DNA from: Bacteroides sedimenti
GTDB lineage: Bacteria > Bacteroidota > Bacteroidia > Bacteroidales > Bacteroidaceae
Assembly (NCBI RefSeq): GCF_040365225.1
Contig: NZ_AP028055.1
Coordinates: 3,038,001-3,102,000 of the forward strand
DNA length: 64,000 nt
Direction of reading: 5' to 3'
Shown here: positions 26,505-36,950 of the stretch, one piece after another
Numbering within the stretch: position 1 is the stretch's first letter
Layout of the letters: every line of letters starts with the position of its first letter
Notes under the pieces: generated by a model
What the model saw: the letters and a program-made list of their open reading frames with translations, nothing else
Told to the model about the DNA's origin: nothing
Databases searched by the model: none
Position numbers and translations under genes: made by a program

Positions 26505-28325
26505 ATGAAAAAGAATATATTAACATTGCTGTCTGCAGTAATCCTGATTATTACCGGATGCAACGATAACGTGCTGGATCGTCCACAGCTGAATAAGCTG
26601 GATGATGCCAACTATTGGGTTAATGAAAATAATTTGCGGTTGTTTGCGAATGGATACTATACAAATTTCCTGGTAGGATATAATTCAGGTTGGGGAACCG
26701 ATTACGCGCCCTTACGTGGTTATAACTTCAGTGACGACTTTGTGACCTCTAACGTACAGCCCAACTTTGAATCGAGCATTCCTGATTCAAGAAGTAGCAG
26801 TACCTGGATGTCCGAATATAACGGACCTTCTTGGTATTTTGGTTGGGTACGTAAATCCAATCTATTCATAAACCGTATTGAAAATGTGGCAAAACCCAAT
26901 TTAACCAAAGAAGCTTTTTCTCATTGGTTGGGTATTGCCAAATTCTTTAAGGCATTAGACTACAGTATGTTGGTTGCCTCATTCGGGGATGTGCCATATT
27001 ACCCAAAGTCTTTTAATGAGACAGATTATGCAGAAATGTATAAGGAAAGAACTCCTCGTGGTGAAGTAATGGACTCTGTTTATGCTAATTTTAAATATGC
27101 GTTGGATAATGTACGTGCAAACGATGGATCACAATATGTAAATAAATATGTGGTTGCAGGATTTATTGCTCGCTGGATGCTATTTGAAGGAACATGGCAG
27201 AAATACCATAAAAATGACCAGGCAAGGGCGAAAAAGTACCTTGAATTTGCAAGAGATGCAGCCGAAATCGTAATTAATAGTAATAAGTATGCTATTGCAA
27301 GTGATTTCCGTTCTCTTTTCGGTTCGGAAGATCTTAGTGCTAACAAAGAGTGTCTGATTTACAGACAATATGATGCTTCTCAAAGCGTTACTCACCATGT
27401 GGCCTCATACTCCAATGGTAATGAAGCGCAGTCACCTGCACCCAACCTGTCACTTGTAAAAGCATTTATTTGTAATGATGGTAAGGTTTGGCAGAATTCA
27501 AGTGTTGCGAATGCAGACTCGTTTAATCTTGCTAACCTGATTAAGACACGCGACCCTCGTTTTGAAGCAACATTCTGGAATATACCGAAAGTTGAATCAG
27601 TTTCTCTACTTTATGCATGTAAATTCATCGACAGAGAGGGAACTAACTATGTAGGTAAAACAGTACCCGCTAAGTACGGAAGCAACACAAATACCAATGA
27701 TTATCCAATTTTAAGATACTCTGAAGTTTTGTTAAATTGGATAGAAGCAAAGGCTGAACTTGCTACATTAGGTGGTTCGGCAGTTACTCAGGCGGATATT
27801 GATAAGTCAATTAACCAAATCCGTAACAGGCCGTTGGATGCAGTTGCTATATCAAGAGGTGTAACCAAAACGGCTCCAATGCAACTTGCTTCCCTTCCGA
27901 ATGATCCTGACCGCGATAGCGATGTTCCGGCTTTGATCTGGGAAATTCGTCGCGAACGCAGAATGGAATTTGTTTTCGAGCATTCACGTCTGTTGGATAT
28001 TAAGCGCTGGAAAAAGATTAATTATATGAACTGCACTACTCACCCTGATAATCTTGCCGGAGTCTGGGTTAACTTCCCGAAAGAAGTTCCAGCATATCTC
28101 GAAAAGGCAAAAATTGGAATCCTGAAAGTGAAAAATGCTGCAGGCAATATTATTACTTATGATGGGACCAATGCCAGTCAGATGGTTGGATTCTATATCC
28201 CGGAAGGAGCTAAAGATAGAAATGCATTCGATGACCGTGTTTATTTATCACCAATCGGAAAAACACAGATTGATTTATATAGTGCGAAAGGATACACTAT
28301 ATCTCAAACCCCTCTGTGGCAATAA
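26505..28325 (+). CDS. SusD/RagB-family surface glycan-binding lipoprotein
   Basis: This 606-residue lipoprotein has the signal MKKNILTLLSAVILIITGC (Cys19). The SusD fold is indicated by TPR-like N-terminal helices (FFKALDYSMLVASFGDVPY, about 148-166) and the late RRERRMEFVFEHSRLLDIKRW segment (about 487) that is the family signature. It pairs with the SusC gene 12 bp upstream and a strong terminator follows. The ligand cannot be told from sequence. Confidence 0.95.
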   Translation: MKKNILTLLSAVILIITGCNDNVLDRPQLNKLDDANYWVNENNLRLFANGYYTNFLVGYNSGWGTDYAPLRGYNFSDDFVTSNVQPNFESSIPDSRSSSTWMSEYNGPSWYFGWVRKSNLFINRIENVAKPNLTKEAFSHWLGIAKFFKALDYSMLVASFGDVPYYPKSFNETDYAEMYKERTPRGEVMDSVYANFKYALDNVRANDGSQYVNKYVVAGFIARWMLFEGTWQKYHKNDQARAKKYLEFARDAAEIVINSNKYAIASDFRSLFGSEDLSANKECLIYRQYDASQSVTHHVASYSNGNEAQSPAPNLSLVKAFICNDGKVWQNSSVANADSFNLANLIKTRDPRFEATFWNIPKVESVSLLYACKFIDREGTNYVGKTVPAKYGSNTNTNDYPILRYSEVLLNWIEAKAELATLGGSAVTQADIDKSINQIRNRPLDAVAISRGVTKTAPMQLASLPNDPDRDSDVPALIWEIRRERRMEFVFEHSRLLDIKRWKKINYMNCTTHPDNLAGVWVNFPKEVPAYLEKAKIGILKVKNAAGNIITYDGTNASQMVGFYIPEGAKDRNAFDDRVYLSPIGKTQIDLYSAKGYTISQTPLWQ

Positions 28326-28347
28326 TCTTTTAAATCCATGAACTAAA

Positions 28348-28384
28348 AGAAAGAGGATAGGCTCTTTAAGACTATCCTCTTTCT
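28348..28384 (+). terminator. Terminator after the first SusC/SusD pair
   Basis: AGAAAGAGGATAG (28348-28360) pairs perfectly with CTATCCTCTTTCT (28372-28384) around an 11-base loop. It separates the SusD gene from the symporter gene or attenuates read-through into it. Confidence 0.85.
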
Positions 28385-28484
28385 AATTATTGTCTGATTA
28401 ATTCCTTCGGTATGATTTAAGTAAATTAAGGATACCTAATATAAGAGAGTTTTTTGGATTTGATTCTTATAATAAAAAATATAT

Positions 28485-29936
28485 ATGAGCCCAATTCTTG
28501 TACTATCAACCATCATTTGTTATTTTATTCTTTTATATGTAATTTCTTATATTGCCGGTAGAAAAGCCGATAACGAAGGTTTTTTTGTAGGAAACAGAAA
28601 ATCTCACTGGTATGTAGTGGCTTTTGCCATGATTGGTTCCAGTATCTCAGGGGTAACCTTCGTATCTGTCCCGGGAATGGTGGCAGTGAATAATTTTGCT
28701 TATCTTCAGATGGTCTTTGGGTTTCTGGCAGGGCAGGTGATTATAGCTTTCTTGCTTATTCCACTTTTCTATAAGATGAATCTGGTTTCAATCTACGAAT
28801 ATCTCGAAAATCGATTCGGGGTTTCAACCTATAAAACCGGAGCCTGGTTCTTTTTTATCTCTAAAATGCTTGGCGCAGCAGTCCGTCTGTTCTTGGTTTG
28901 CGTGGTTCTTCAGTTATTGGTGTTCGAACCATTGCATCTTCCTTTCTTCCTGAATGTAATTTTCACCGTATCACTGGTTTGGTTCTATACATTCCGCGGT
29001 GGTGTAAAAGCGCTTATCTGGACCGACTCGCTTAAAACGATCTGCTTGGTTGGCTCAGTTCTTTTCTGTATCTACTATATTGCATCCGACCTGCACCTCT
29101 CTTTTGGAGGAATGATGCAGGCAATTGCTGAACATGACTATTCAAAGACATTCTTCTTTGATGATGTTAATGATAAAAGATATTTTTTCAAGCAGTTTCT
29201 TGCCGGAGTCTTCACAATGATTGCCATGACAGGTCTTGATCAGGACATGATGCAGCGCAATTTGAGTTGTAAAAACTTCCGTGATTCACAAAAAAATATG
29301 ATTACCAGCGGTATTTGTCAGGTTTTAATTATCCTGCTTTTCCTCATGCTGGGAGTTCTTCTTTATATATTTGCTACAAAATCGGGTATTGAGATTCCTA
29401 AAAAAAGCGATGAACTTTTCCCGTTAATTGCAACTCACGGTTATTTCCCCAAGGCAGTTGGTGTGCTGTTTATTGTGGGGCTTATCTCTGCAGCTTATTC
29501 GGCCGCAGGTTCTGCACTTACAGCTTTGACTACTTCATTTACTGTTGACATTCTTGGAAGTACAAGAAAAAAGACGGAGGAAGAAACCACTAAAGTGCGT
29601 AAAAAGGTGCATGTGGCTATGTCTGTGGTTATGGGACTTGTCATTATTGTAATCAATCTGCTTAATAATACCAGTGTGATTGATGCTGTTTATATTCTGG
29701 CTAGTTATACATATGGCCCAATTCTGGGAATGTTTGCTTTTGGGATGTTCGTGAAGAAGCAAGTTCGTGATAAATATGTTCCTTTGGTAGCAGTCTTGTC
29801 GCCAGTGCTTTGCTTTATTCTTCAGAAAAACTCACAGGCTTGGTTTAATGGATACTCTTTCAGTTATGAACTATTGATTTTTAATGCGTTATTTACCTTT
29901 ATCGGTCTTGTTTTGCTTATTAAAAAACAAAAATAA
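28485..29936 (+). CDS. Sodium:solute symporter (SSS family)
   Basis: This 483-residue inner-membrane protein has about 13 helices. Typical SSS features are the N-terminal ADNEGFFVGNRKSHW segment, SSISGVTFVSVPGM in the second helix (discontinuous TM1/2 region) and AAYSAAGSALTALTTSF (about 338-354), which contributes to the second sodium site. The substrate class (sugar, sialic acid, amino acid) is unresolved. It lies 6 bp ahead of the split amidase-like gene, so the two are surely co-expressed; import of a product of that enzyme is a reasonable inference. Confidence 0.9.
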   Translation: MSPILVLSTIICYFILLYVISYIAGRKADNEGFFVGNRKSHWYVVAFAMIGSSISGVTFVSVPGMVAVNNFAYLQMVFGFLAGQVIIAFLLIPLFYKMNLVSIYEYLENRFGVSTYKTGAWFFFISKMLGAAVRLFLVCVVLQLLVFEPLHLPFFLNVIFTVSLVWFYTFRGGVKALIWTDSLKTICLVGSVLFCIYYIASDLHLSFGGMMQAIAEHDYSKTFFFDDVNDKRYFFKQFLAGVFTMIAMTGLDQDMMQRNLSCKNFRDSQKNMITSGICQVLIILLFLMLGVLLYIFATKSGIEIPKKSDELFPLIATHGYFPKAVGVLFIVGLISAAYSAAGSALTALTTSFTVDILGSTRKKTEEETTKVRKKVHVAMSVVMGLVIIVINLLNNTSVIDAVYILASYTYGPILGMFAFGMFVKKQVRDKYVPLVAVLSPVLCFILQKNSQAWFNGYSFSYELLIFNALFTFIGLVLLIKKQK

Positions 29937-29942
29937 ATATAT

Positions 29943-32900
29943 ATGAAATCCATTCTTAAATCTTCTCTTAGTTTGATGGTTGCCGGATTATTTTTCCAGA
30001 CAGCTAGTGCTCAGGGAATTTCAAAAGAAGTTCTTGCTTCAATAGGAGAATTCCTTACTGAGACATCTCGCAAGGAGATCTCTGTAGGAAAAATATCTGT
30101 TGATTCTGTCGCTGTGAATAAGAATACAATAGAGCTATATGCCAATATGAATTGTTCGTATATTTCATTTCGGGAAAATAATGTAACAGAAATATATGGC
30201 AGAATTAAACAGTTGCTTCCAGCAGAATATGCGAAATATGAGGTGAAGCTGATTACGGATAAACATGCTATTGAAGAACTTATCCCACTGGCTTTACGGA
30301 CTAAAAAACCTAAGAAAGCTTTGACTTTCACAAATAAAATTGAAAAACCACTTATTTCGCGCATATCTGTTCCGTTTCGTCCAGAGTGTGGATTGTTGAA
30401 CCGTCATATTGCCATGTGGCAAAGCCATGGTTACTACTATGAACCCAAGCTGACTCGCTGGGAATGGCAACGTGCACGTATTTTCCAAACAGTGGAGGAT
30501 CTTTATACCCAAAGTTATGTACTCCCGTTTTTAGTACCAATGCTCGAGAATGCCGGAGCTAATGTGTTATTGCCCCGTGAACGAGATAACAATACAACCG
30601 AAGTGATTGTGGACAATGACGGTTCTCTTAGTGCAGGGTCGAAATATGCCGAAAAGCTTGGAGTAAAACAATGGTCGGAAGGAGCCGGATCTGGCTTTGC
30701 GCAGAAAAAGGAGTTTTATATTAATACAGAAAATCCTTTCCGTGATGGAACCTTCCGCCAGGTTGAGACCATAAAGAAAGGAGAGGAGAGTACTGCTGAA
30801 TGGACTCCCGATTTGCCGAAGGCGGGTAGTTATGCTGTTTATGTATCTTATAAAACGGTTGAGAACAGTGCAGATGATGCCTTATATACGGTTTATCACA
30901 AAGGTGGAGTTTCTCAGTTTAAAGTGAACCAGACCATGGGAAGCGGAACCTGGATTTATCTGGGGCATTTTAGTTTTGATGCAGGGAAAAATAGCGATGC
31001 AAGAATCGTTTTGAGCAACCGTTCTTCAAAGTCTGGGAAAGTAATTACTGCGGATGCAGTGAAGATTGGTGGTGGTTACGGAAACATTGCTCGTAGGATT
31101 GCTGACAGTGGTGCAACGGAAAATGTGAAAAGTTCGGATGCCGGAGCACAGGGAGAGGTGAAAGTACTTCCAAAAGTGGACTATCCGTATGAGACAAGTG
31201 GGTATCCCCGTTACACAGAGGCCGCACGCTACTGGTTGCAGTGGGCTGGATTCCCGGAAACTGTATTCTCTCCAAGTAAAGGGGTAAATGATTATACCGA
31301 TGATTATAAATCAAGAGGTCTTTGGGTGAACTATCTGGCTGGTGGTTCACAGGTTGATCCCCAGGCAGAAGGGTTAAAGGTTCCGGTTGATCTTTCTTTT
31401 GCATTCCATACCGATGCCGGTACTACCATGAACGATTCTATAATAGGCACATTGGGTATCTTCTGCACTAATACTGATGAAGGTAAATTTGCGAATGGTG
31501 CATCACGGTATGCCGCCAGAGACCTGACTGACCTGATACAGTCGCAGATTGTAAATGATATCCGGAATTTGTACGAACCTAACTGGAGCCGTCGGGGAAT
31601 GTGGAACCAATCTTATTTTGAAGCTCGTGTACCAAAGGTTCCGACTATGTTGTTGGAGCTTCTTTCACATCAGAACTTTGCCGATATGCGTTATGGCCTT
31701 GATCCACGTTTCCGTTTCACAGTAAGCCGGGCTATATATAAAGGTATGTTGCAGTTCCTGGCTTCTCAATATAAACAAAAATATGTGGTTCAGCCATTGC
31801 CGGTGGATCATTTTTCACTCAGCTTTATAGGCGAAAATGAAGTGGAACTCAGTTGGGAACCAGTGAACGACCCGTTAGAACCTACTGCGGTAGCCGAACA
31901 GTATGTAGTATATACCCGAATTGGAGATGGGGATTTCGATAACGGTGTTGTGGTGAAAAAGAATAGTTATAATGTAAAACAAGTAGCTGGCCAAATATAT
32001 AGTTATAAGGTGGCAGCACTAAATAAAGGAGGGCAGAGTTTCCCTTCGGAAATTCTCTCTGCCTGTCGGTCGGTTGATGAAAAGGGTGTTGTGCTGGTTG
32101 TGAATGGATTCGACAGAATTAGTGCTCCGGCCGATTTTGTTGCTGATGGCATTGCCGGTTTCTACGATGAACTCGATCATGGAGTTCCTTATAAAACCGA
32201 TTATAAATATATAGGAAACCAGACGGAGTTCCGACGCAAAATTCCTTGGATGGATGATGATGCAGCCGGATTTGGTGCAAGTCGCGCAAATTATGAAACG
32301 CAGGTTCTAGCCGGAAACAGTTTCGATTATCCGGCCGTTCATGGTCAGGCTATTGCTCAATCAGGTTACTCATTTGTTTCCTGCAGCAGTAAGGCGGTTA
32401 TGGATGGTCAGGTGAAACTGACCGATTACAAATATGTTGATTTGATTTTGGGGAAACAGCGTCTTACAAAATGCGGTCGTGGTGGTGTTCATCCACTTGA
32501 ATTCAAGACTTTTCCAGCTATGCTACAGAGTGTCATCCGCGATTTTTGCTCGAATAAAGGCAATCTGTTTGTTTCCGGGGCCTTTGTAGCTTCCGACTTG
32601 TGGGATAATGATGCCCCCGATCAGGCAGATAAAGATTTTGCAACGAATGTACTAAAGTATAAATGGAGAACCGGACAGGCTGCAATTACGGGCAAAGTGA
32701 AGAGCGTGGCTTCTCCCTATTCTGAGCTGAAAGGTAAATATGAATTCTATAGCGAACTCAACCCCGAATGCTATGTGGTAGAATCTCCTGATGCACTTGA
32801 ACCTGCCGGCAACGATTCGTATACTGTTTTCAGATATTCTGAGAATAATCTGAGTGCAGGTGTTGCCTATGCCGGAGATTACAAAACCTGTGTTCTCGGC

Positions 32901-32978
32901 TTTCCATTTGAATCTTTAAAGACAGCTTCACAGCGTGTACAGTTGATGAGCACCATTCTGAACTTCTTTGGAAAATAA
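29943..32978 (+). CDS. Secreted zinc amidase-like protein with golvesin-type insert ('xanthan lyase' type)
   Basis: The protein has 1011 residues with a signal peptide ending TASAQ (24). Proteins like this are often labelled xanthan lyase or golvesin-domain proteins. Reading the sequence, an Amidase_3 fold can be traced in two halves. His162 in QSHGYYY, Glu185 and ENAGANVLLPRERD (202-215) form the first half, and FHTDAG (His489) and TMLLELLSHQNFADM (Glu572) form the second. These fit the zinc ligands and catalytic Glu of N-acetylmuramoyl-L-alanine amidases. Between them sits a beta-sandwich golvesin-C-like domain (about 250-378, ending ITADAVKIGGG). A fibronectin-III-like domain covers about 618-695 and an unassigned C-terminal domain follows. 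It should act in the periplasm or outside. Confidence 0.75.
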   Translation: MKSILKSSLSLMVAGLFFQTASAQGISKEVLASIGEFLTETSRKEISVGKISVDSVAVNKNTIELYANMNCSYISFRENNVTEIYGRIKQLLPAEYAKYEVKLITDKHAIEELIPLALRTKKPKKALTFTNKIEKPLISRISVPFRPECGLLNRHIAMWQSHGYYYEPKLTRWEWQRARIFQTVEDLYTQSYVLPFLVPMLENAGANVLLPRERDNNTTEVIVDNDGSLSAGSKYAEKLGVKQWSEGAGSGFAQKKEFYINTENPFRDGTFRQVETIKKGEESTAEWTPDLPKAGSYAVYVSYKTVENSADDALYTVYHKGGVSQFKVNQTMGSGTWIYLGHFSFDAGKNSDARIVLSNRSSKSGKVITADAVKIGGGYGNIARRIADSGATENVKSSDAGAQGEVKVLPKVDYPYETSGYPRYTEAARYWLQWAGFPETVFSPSKGVNDYTDDYKSRGLWVNYLAGGSQVDPQAEGLKVPVDLSFAFHTDAGTTMNDSIIGTLGIFCTNTDEGKFANGASRYAARDLTDLIQSQIVNDIRNLYEPNWSRRGMWNQSYFEARVPKVPTMLLELLSHQNFADMRYGLDPRFRFTVSRAIYKGMLQFLASQYKQKYVVQPLPVDHFSLSFIGENEVELSWEPVNDPLEPTAVAEQYVVYTRIGDGDFDNGVVVKKNSYNVKQVAGQIYSYKVAALNKGGQSFPSEILSACRSVDEKGVVLVVNGFDRISAPADFVADGIAGFYDELDHGVPYKTDYKYIGNQTEFRRKIPWMDDDAAGFGASRANYETQVLAGNSFDYPAVHGQAIAQSGYSFVSCSSKAVMDGQVKLTDYKYVDLILGKQRLTKCGRGGVHPLEFKTFPAMLQSVIRDFCSNKGNLFVSGAFVASDLWDNDAPDQADKDFATNVLKYKWRTGQAAITGKVKSVASPYSELKGKYEFYSELNPECYVVESPDALEPAGNDSYTVFRYSENNLSAGVAYAGDYKTCVLGFPFESLKTASQRVQLMSTILNFFGK

Positions 32979-33009
32979 ATTTTAACCTTAATGTCTATAT
33001 CTTAATAGA

Positions 33010-33045
33010 GGCCGCTTCAGAACAATACGTTGAAGCGGCCTTTTT
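33010..33045 (+). terminator. Strong terminator after the amidase-like gene
   Basis: GGCCGCTTCA (33010-33019) pairs perfectly with TGAAGCGGCC (33031-33040), followed by TTTTTGTTTG. Confidence 0.92.
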
Positions 33046-33898
33046 GTTTGTTATGAGATAATAATTAAACCTCTATTCTTTTATATGACTAAATTTGTTG
33101 TGATGCTTTCTTAATATTTATAAGCTTTATATCTATAAGCTCTGCTAATGATTGGTTCAATTATTTTTTTTGAAATTAAAATCCTATTTCAATTAATTAA
33201 TTATTGCAAATTTAAGATGGTTTATTTATCTTTGTTTTATCCACGTGGAAAGTTAATAGGATTGGCATATTCTATTTGTCTTTTCTATTAATTGAAACAC
33301 TATATACTTGTCTTTAATCTTCAATTTTATTGCTCTAAAACATATAATTAATATATGAAAACATCTATTTACATTGTTTAAATATTAAATACAATATTTT
33401 GCAGTAAAACGTTGCAGCTTTTAAAAATACTTTGCTTATGTTTGCATATAATAATCAATATAAAAATGTCAACTGAAAGAGATTGTGCTTTTCAATCTTG
33501 TAAATAATGATTTTACTACTTTGCTTTTGAAAAGAATATAGGGAAATTATTATTTTATTAATGGTTTGATTAATTGCGAGTTAGAGATGGTGGCTTTTTT
33601 ATATTCTAAAATACTTGTTGAATCAATATTAAGGTAAAAACTATAATTATAATTAAAACTATTACTAGAATCTATTACTTATAAAATGATTGAAAATTAA
33701 TGAGCATAAACATTCTTTTTATAGAATTATTTATCTGAGCCTTCTCGCGTAATGGTGGGGAGCTGTTTTGATATAATGGGATTGTATAATAAGAGCATTT
33801 GTTATTTTATAGCTTACATTATCTGAAAATAAATAGATTAAAGTAAAGTTGGAGAACATGTAGAATACATAATATAAATCTAATATTAACAAATAAAT
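33046..33898. other. Long A/T-rich gene-free region ahead of the second SusC
   Basis: About 850 bp hold no gene on either strand and no tRNA or recognisable riboswitch. It most likely contains the promoter and a long leader of the second SusC operon. No sensor or regulator gene adjoins, although SusC/SusD loci usually have one. Confidence 0.6.
33411..33444 (+). promoter_or_regulatory. Candidate promoter of the second SusC operon
   Basis: GTTG (33411-33414) lies 22 bp ahead of TATGTTTG (33437-33444), which matches the -7 consensus; the spacing is one base over the usual range. A leader of about 450 nt would result. A similar TACTTTGC occurs at 33429 and again near 33520. Confidence 0.3.
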
Positions 33899-36800
33899 AT
33901 GATTATGAAAAAACAGCTATTTCTTCTGTTGTTTTTCCTTTCAGCTGTAGTAGGATTTGCTCAGCGAACAGTGACCGGTGTGGTGACTTCTGCTGAGGAT
34001 AAGATGCCTGTAATTGGTGCCTCTGTTATGGTAAAAGGAACTACACAGGGAGCAATGACCGATTTAGATGGTAAATATTCAATCAAGGTCTCCGATAATT
34101 CAACGTTGGTTTTCAGATACGTAGGACTAAAAGAGACAGAAGTAAAGGTTGGAAAACAGTCTGTAATCAACGTCGAATTGCAGTCTTCTTCAATTCAGCT
34201 TGAAGAGATTGTAGTTACTGCAATGGGAGTTAAATCGGAGAAGAAAAAACTAAATTTCGCAGTTCAGAGTTTAAGTTCTGATGAAATTATTGCCGGACAG
34301 TCGGCTAACTTTGTCAGCTCGCTGCAAGGTAAGATTGCAGGTTTGCAGACCACTAGCACAGGTGGATCTCCAAATGCATCTACTCAGATTGTTATTCGTG
34401 CAATTTCTTCCATCAACCCATCTCAGAGCAATGAACCATTATTCATTATTGATGGTATGCCAATGCGGGGTGGAGGAACTTCAGCTGGCGACATTAACCC
34501 GAATGACATTGAAAGCATGAACGTACTTAAAGGAGCTGCTGCTTCTGCGTTGTATGGTCAGGAAGCTGCCAATGGGGTGATTTTGATTACAACCAAAAGC
34601 GGAAAAGCCGGCAAAGTGGTAGTAAATGCAAACGCGAGTGTGCAAATTGACAATGCTGTAAGAGTACCTAAAATTCAGCAAATTTATACTCCAGGGTCTC
34701 AGGGATTCTATAAGGAACTAACAACTGGTGGATGGGGACCTTTAGTGTCTCCTGATCAGGCCATTTATGATAATGTTGGTAACTTCCTAGGCACTGGTTT
34801 TTATGATAAATATGACGTAAGCGCGTCTGGTGGTACAGATAAGTTTACTGCGTATGCCTCTGCGAATTACTCAAGAAGTAATGGTGTAGTTCATAATGAT
34901 TACAAGAACAGATTTGGTTACCTGCTGAAAGCCAGTTACAATGTATCAAAGTATTTGAGTTTTTCAATGCAGGCTAATTATAATGAGTCTGAATCTCGTG
35001 GCTTTGGAAATAGTATGGGGTCGGTTTATTCATGGCCTATTACAGATGACATGAGGAACTATAAGACAGATGCGGGTGCAATCCGCTGGCTATTTAATAT
35101 GAACGGACTAACAGATGACGAGAAACTTGGAGTTCCGATGAATCCTAATTGGTCAAGATATGAAGATTCAAGTAAAACTACATCAACTCGTAACATTTTG
35201 CAGGGAAGCATAGATTGGAAACCGATTAAGAATATGGTGTTGTCTGGAAAAGTAAGCTATGATAATTCGTACTCTACTTACGATGCCTATACTACTCCCA
35301 GATTTTCACGTAACGATTTTAATAACCCATCAGCATTAGATACTAAACAATATCTGTTTGGTCAATATGTTTATTCTCCTAGCAACGGATCGATGATGAC
35401 CTTGCAGGGTGTAGGTACTTATAAGTTTAATTTGAATAAGGACCTCGAAGTGAATCTATTGGCTGGAGCTGAAATGAAGAATGTAAAAAGTGAGAGTGCA
35501 AATCTTGGTGGAGCTGAATTCCTTTTGCCAGGCGATTTTTACAGCATGCAAAATATATCTGATAGTAGTTTAACTACTGATGGATCAAGTGATTATGGAA
35601 TAAGCCTTTATCATACAAAACAAAATAAGTTCGGCTATTTTGGAGAAGTTCGTTTAGACTATAAAGGGATTGCCCATATTAGTGGAACAGCCAGACAAGA
35701 TATGTCATCTACATTAACTCAAAAGAGTTATTTTTATCCCTCAGTAACTGCCGGGGTTATTTTCTCTGAATTGTTCCATTTATCAAATGGCACTTTCTCA
35801 TATGGGAAGATTCGCGGAAACTGGGCTGAAGTAGGAAAAGAAGGTCCTCTTTACCGCTTTGATAGGAGCTTTAAGCAATGGAGCAGCTTCCCTGATGGAG
35901 GCTTTGGAGTAGATCCTGCAGTTGGTTCTTCCAATGAACTGTTTCCAGAGATGACAAAATCGTGGGAAATCGGTACTGACCTGAGATTCTTTAACGATCA
36001 TACCCGATTGGATCTTGCTTATTATTCAACAACCGTTTCAAATCAGATTGTGACTGTTCGCGTATCACCTGCCTCTGGTATGATTTTACAGACCCGTAAT
36101 GAAGGAGCACTTGAAAACTATGGTATTGAAGCTCAGCTTTCACAGGATATTATCATGAATAAAGATCTTAAATGGACAGCTGGTGCAAACTTCTCTTTAA
36201 ATAGAGGAAGGGTTGTAAGCTTGCCGGATGGAATCACTGAAATTCAAGGTGGTCAGTATGGTGATATTTTCCCAACTGCTTTCTTACATGGATCGTCTAC
36301 TGCGATTTCAGGTAAAGATTATAAGAGAAGTCCTGATGGAAAGATTATATGTAATGAAGATGGATATCCAATTATTGACCCTGCAAAAGGTATTTTGATC
36401 GGTGACCGTTCACCAGACTTCTTGTTAGGTTTAACAAGTACTTTCCAATGGAAAGACTTATCGGTATCATTCCTGTTGGATACAAGATCGGGTGGTGATG
36501 TGGTTAATGTAACCGGACGTTCACTATTCTCAAGTGGTCAACATAAATCATTAGAAAAATACAGAAACCGTGAAATCATTGTTGATGGGGTTGTTCAACA
36601 AGCAGACGGTACTTATGTTCCAAATACAAAACCAATCATCTTTAATCAAACAAACATGAATAATTACTATTATGCAGTAAGTTCAAACTTTATTGAAGAT
36701 GGATCATATATACGTCTGAGCTATGTAACAGTGGGTTATGACTTCTCTCGGTTCTTAAAGAAGACAGCCATTAAAGGATTGAAAGCAACACTCACAGGAC

Positions 36801-36946
36801 GTAATCTGTTCTTGTTAACCAAGTATTCTGGTTCAGATCCACAGATTAGTACAGGTTCTGCAAGTGGTACCGGAAGTGCTGGTATTGATAACTTCCAGGT
36901 ACCGAATACCCGTAGCTTTAACTTTACACTAAACGCAACTTTCTAA
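33899..36946 (+). CDS. SusC-like TonB-dependent outer-membrane transporter
   Basis: The protein has 1015 residues. ATG occurs at 33899 and 33905; the second gives the cleaner signal peptide MKKQLFLLLFFLSAVVGFAQ. A carboxypeptidase-regulatory-like domain (about 23-100, RTVTGVVTSAEDKMPVIGAS) is followed by the TonB box LEEIVVTAMGV. The plug contains DIESMNVLKGAAASALYGQEAANG and the barrel follows. It begins the second, larger glycan-use operon; the SusD gene starts 4 bp after its stop. No STN domain is present. It belongs to a different SusC lineage from the protein at 22983, with a shorter barrel. Confidence 0.96.
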   Translation: MIMKKQLFLLLFFLSAVVGFAQRTVTGVVTSAEDKMPVIGASVMVKGTTQGAMTDLDGKYSIKVSDNSTLVFRYVGLKETEVKVGKQSVINVELQSSSIQLEEIVVTAMGVKSEKKKLNFAVQSLSSDEIIAGQSANFVSSLQGKIAGLQTTSTGGSPNASTQIVIRAISSINPSQSNEPLFIIDGMPMRGGGTSAGDINPNDIESMNVLKGAAASALYGQEAANGVILITTKSGKAGKVVVNANASVQIDNAVRVPKIQQIYTPGSQGFYKELTTGGWGPLVSPDQAIYDNVGNFLGTGFYDKYDVSASGGTDKFTAYASANYSRSNGVVHNDYKNRFGYLLKASYNVSKYLSFSMQANYNESESRGFGNSMGSVYSWPITDDMRNYKTDAGAIRWLFNMNGLTDDEKLGVPMNPNWSRYEDSSKTTSTRNILQGSIDWKPIKNMVLSGKVSYDNSYSTYDAYTTPRFSRNDFNNPSALDTKQYLFGQYVYSPSNGSMMTLQGVGTYKFNLNKDLEVNLLAGAEMKNVKSESANLGGAEFLLPGDFYSMQNISDSSLTTDGSSDYGISLYHTKQNKFGYFGEVRLDYKGIAHISGTARQDMSSTLTQKSYFYPSVTAGVIFSELFHLSNGTFSYGKIRGNWAEVGKEGPLYRFDRSFKQWSSFPDGGFGVDPAVGSSNELFPEMTKSWEIGTDLRFFNDHTRLDLAYYSTTVSNQIVTVRVSPASGMILQTRNEGALENYGIEAQLSQDIIMNKDLKWTAGANFSLNRGRVVSLPDGITEIQGGQYGDIFPTAFLHGSSTAISGKDYKRSPDGKIICNEDGYPIIDPAKGILIGDRSPDFLLGLTSTFQWKDLSVSFLLDTRSGGDVVNVTGRSLFSSGQHKSLEKYRNREIIVDGVVQQADGTYVPNTKPIIFNQTNMNNYYYAVSSNFIEDGSYIRLSYVTVGYDFSRFLKKTAIKGLKATLTGRNLFLLTKYSGSDPQISTGSASGTGSAGIDNFQVPNTRSFNFTLNATF

Positions 36947-36950
36947 ATTT

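Noticed and set aside
29943..32978. True xanthan lyase
   Set aside because: No polysaccharide-lyase family 8 features seen; zinc-amidase-like motifs explain the sequence better.
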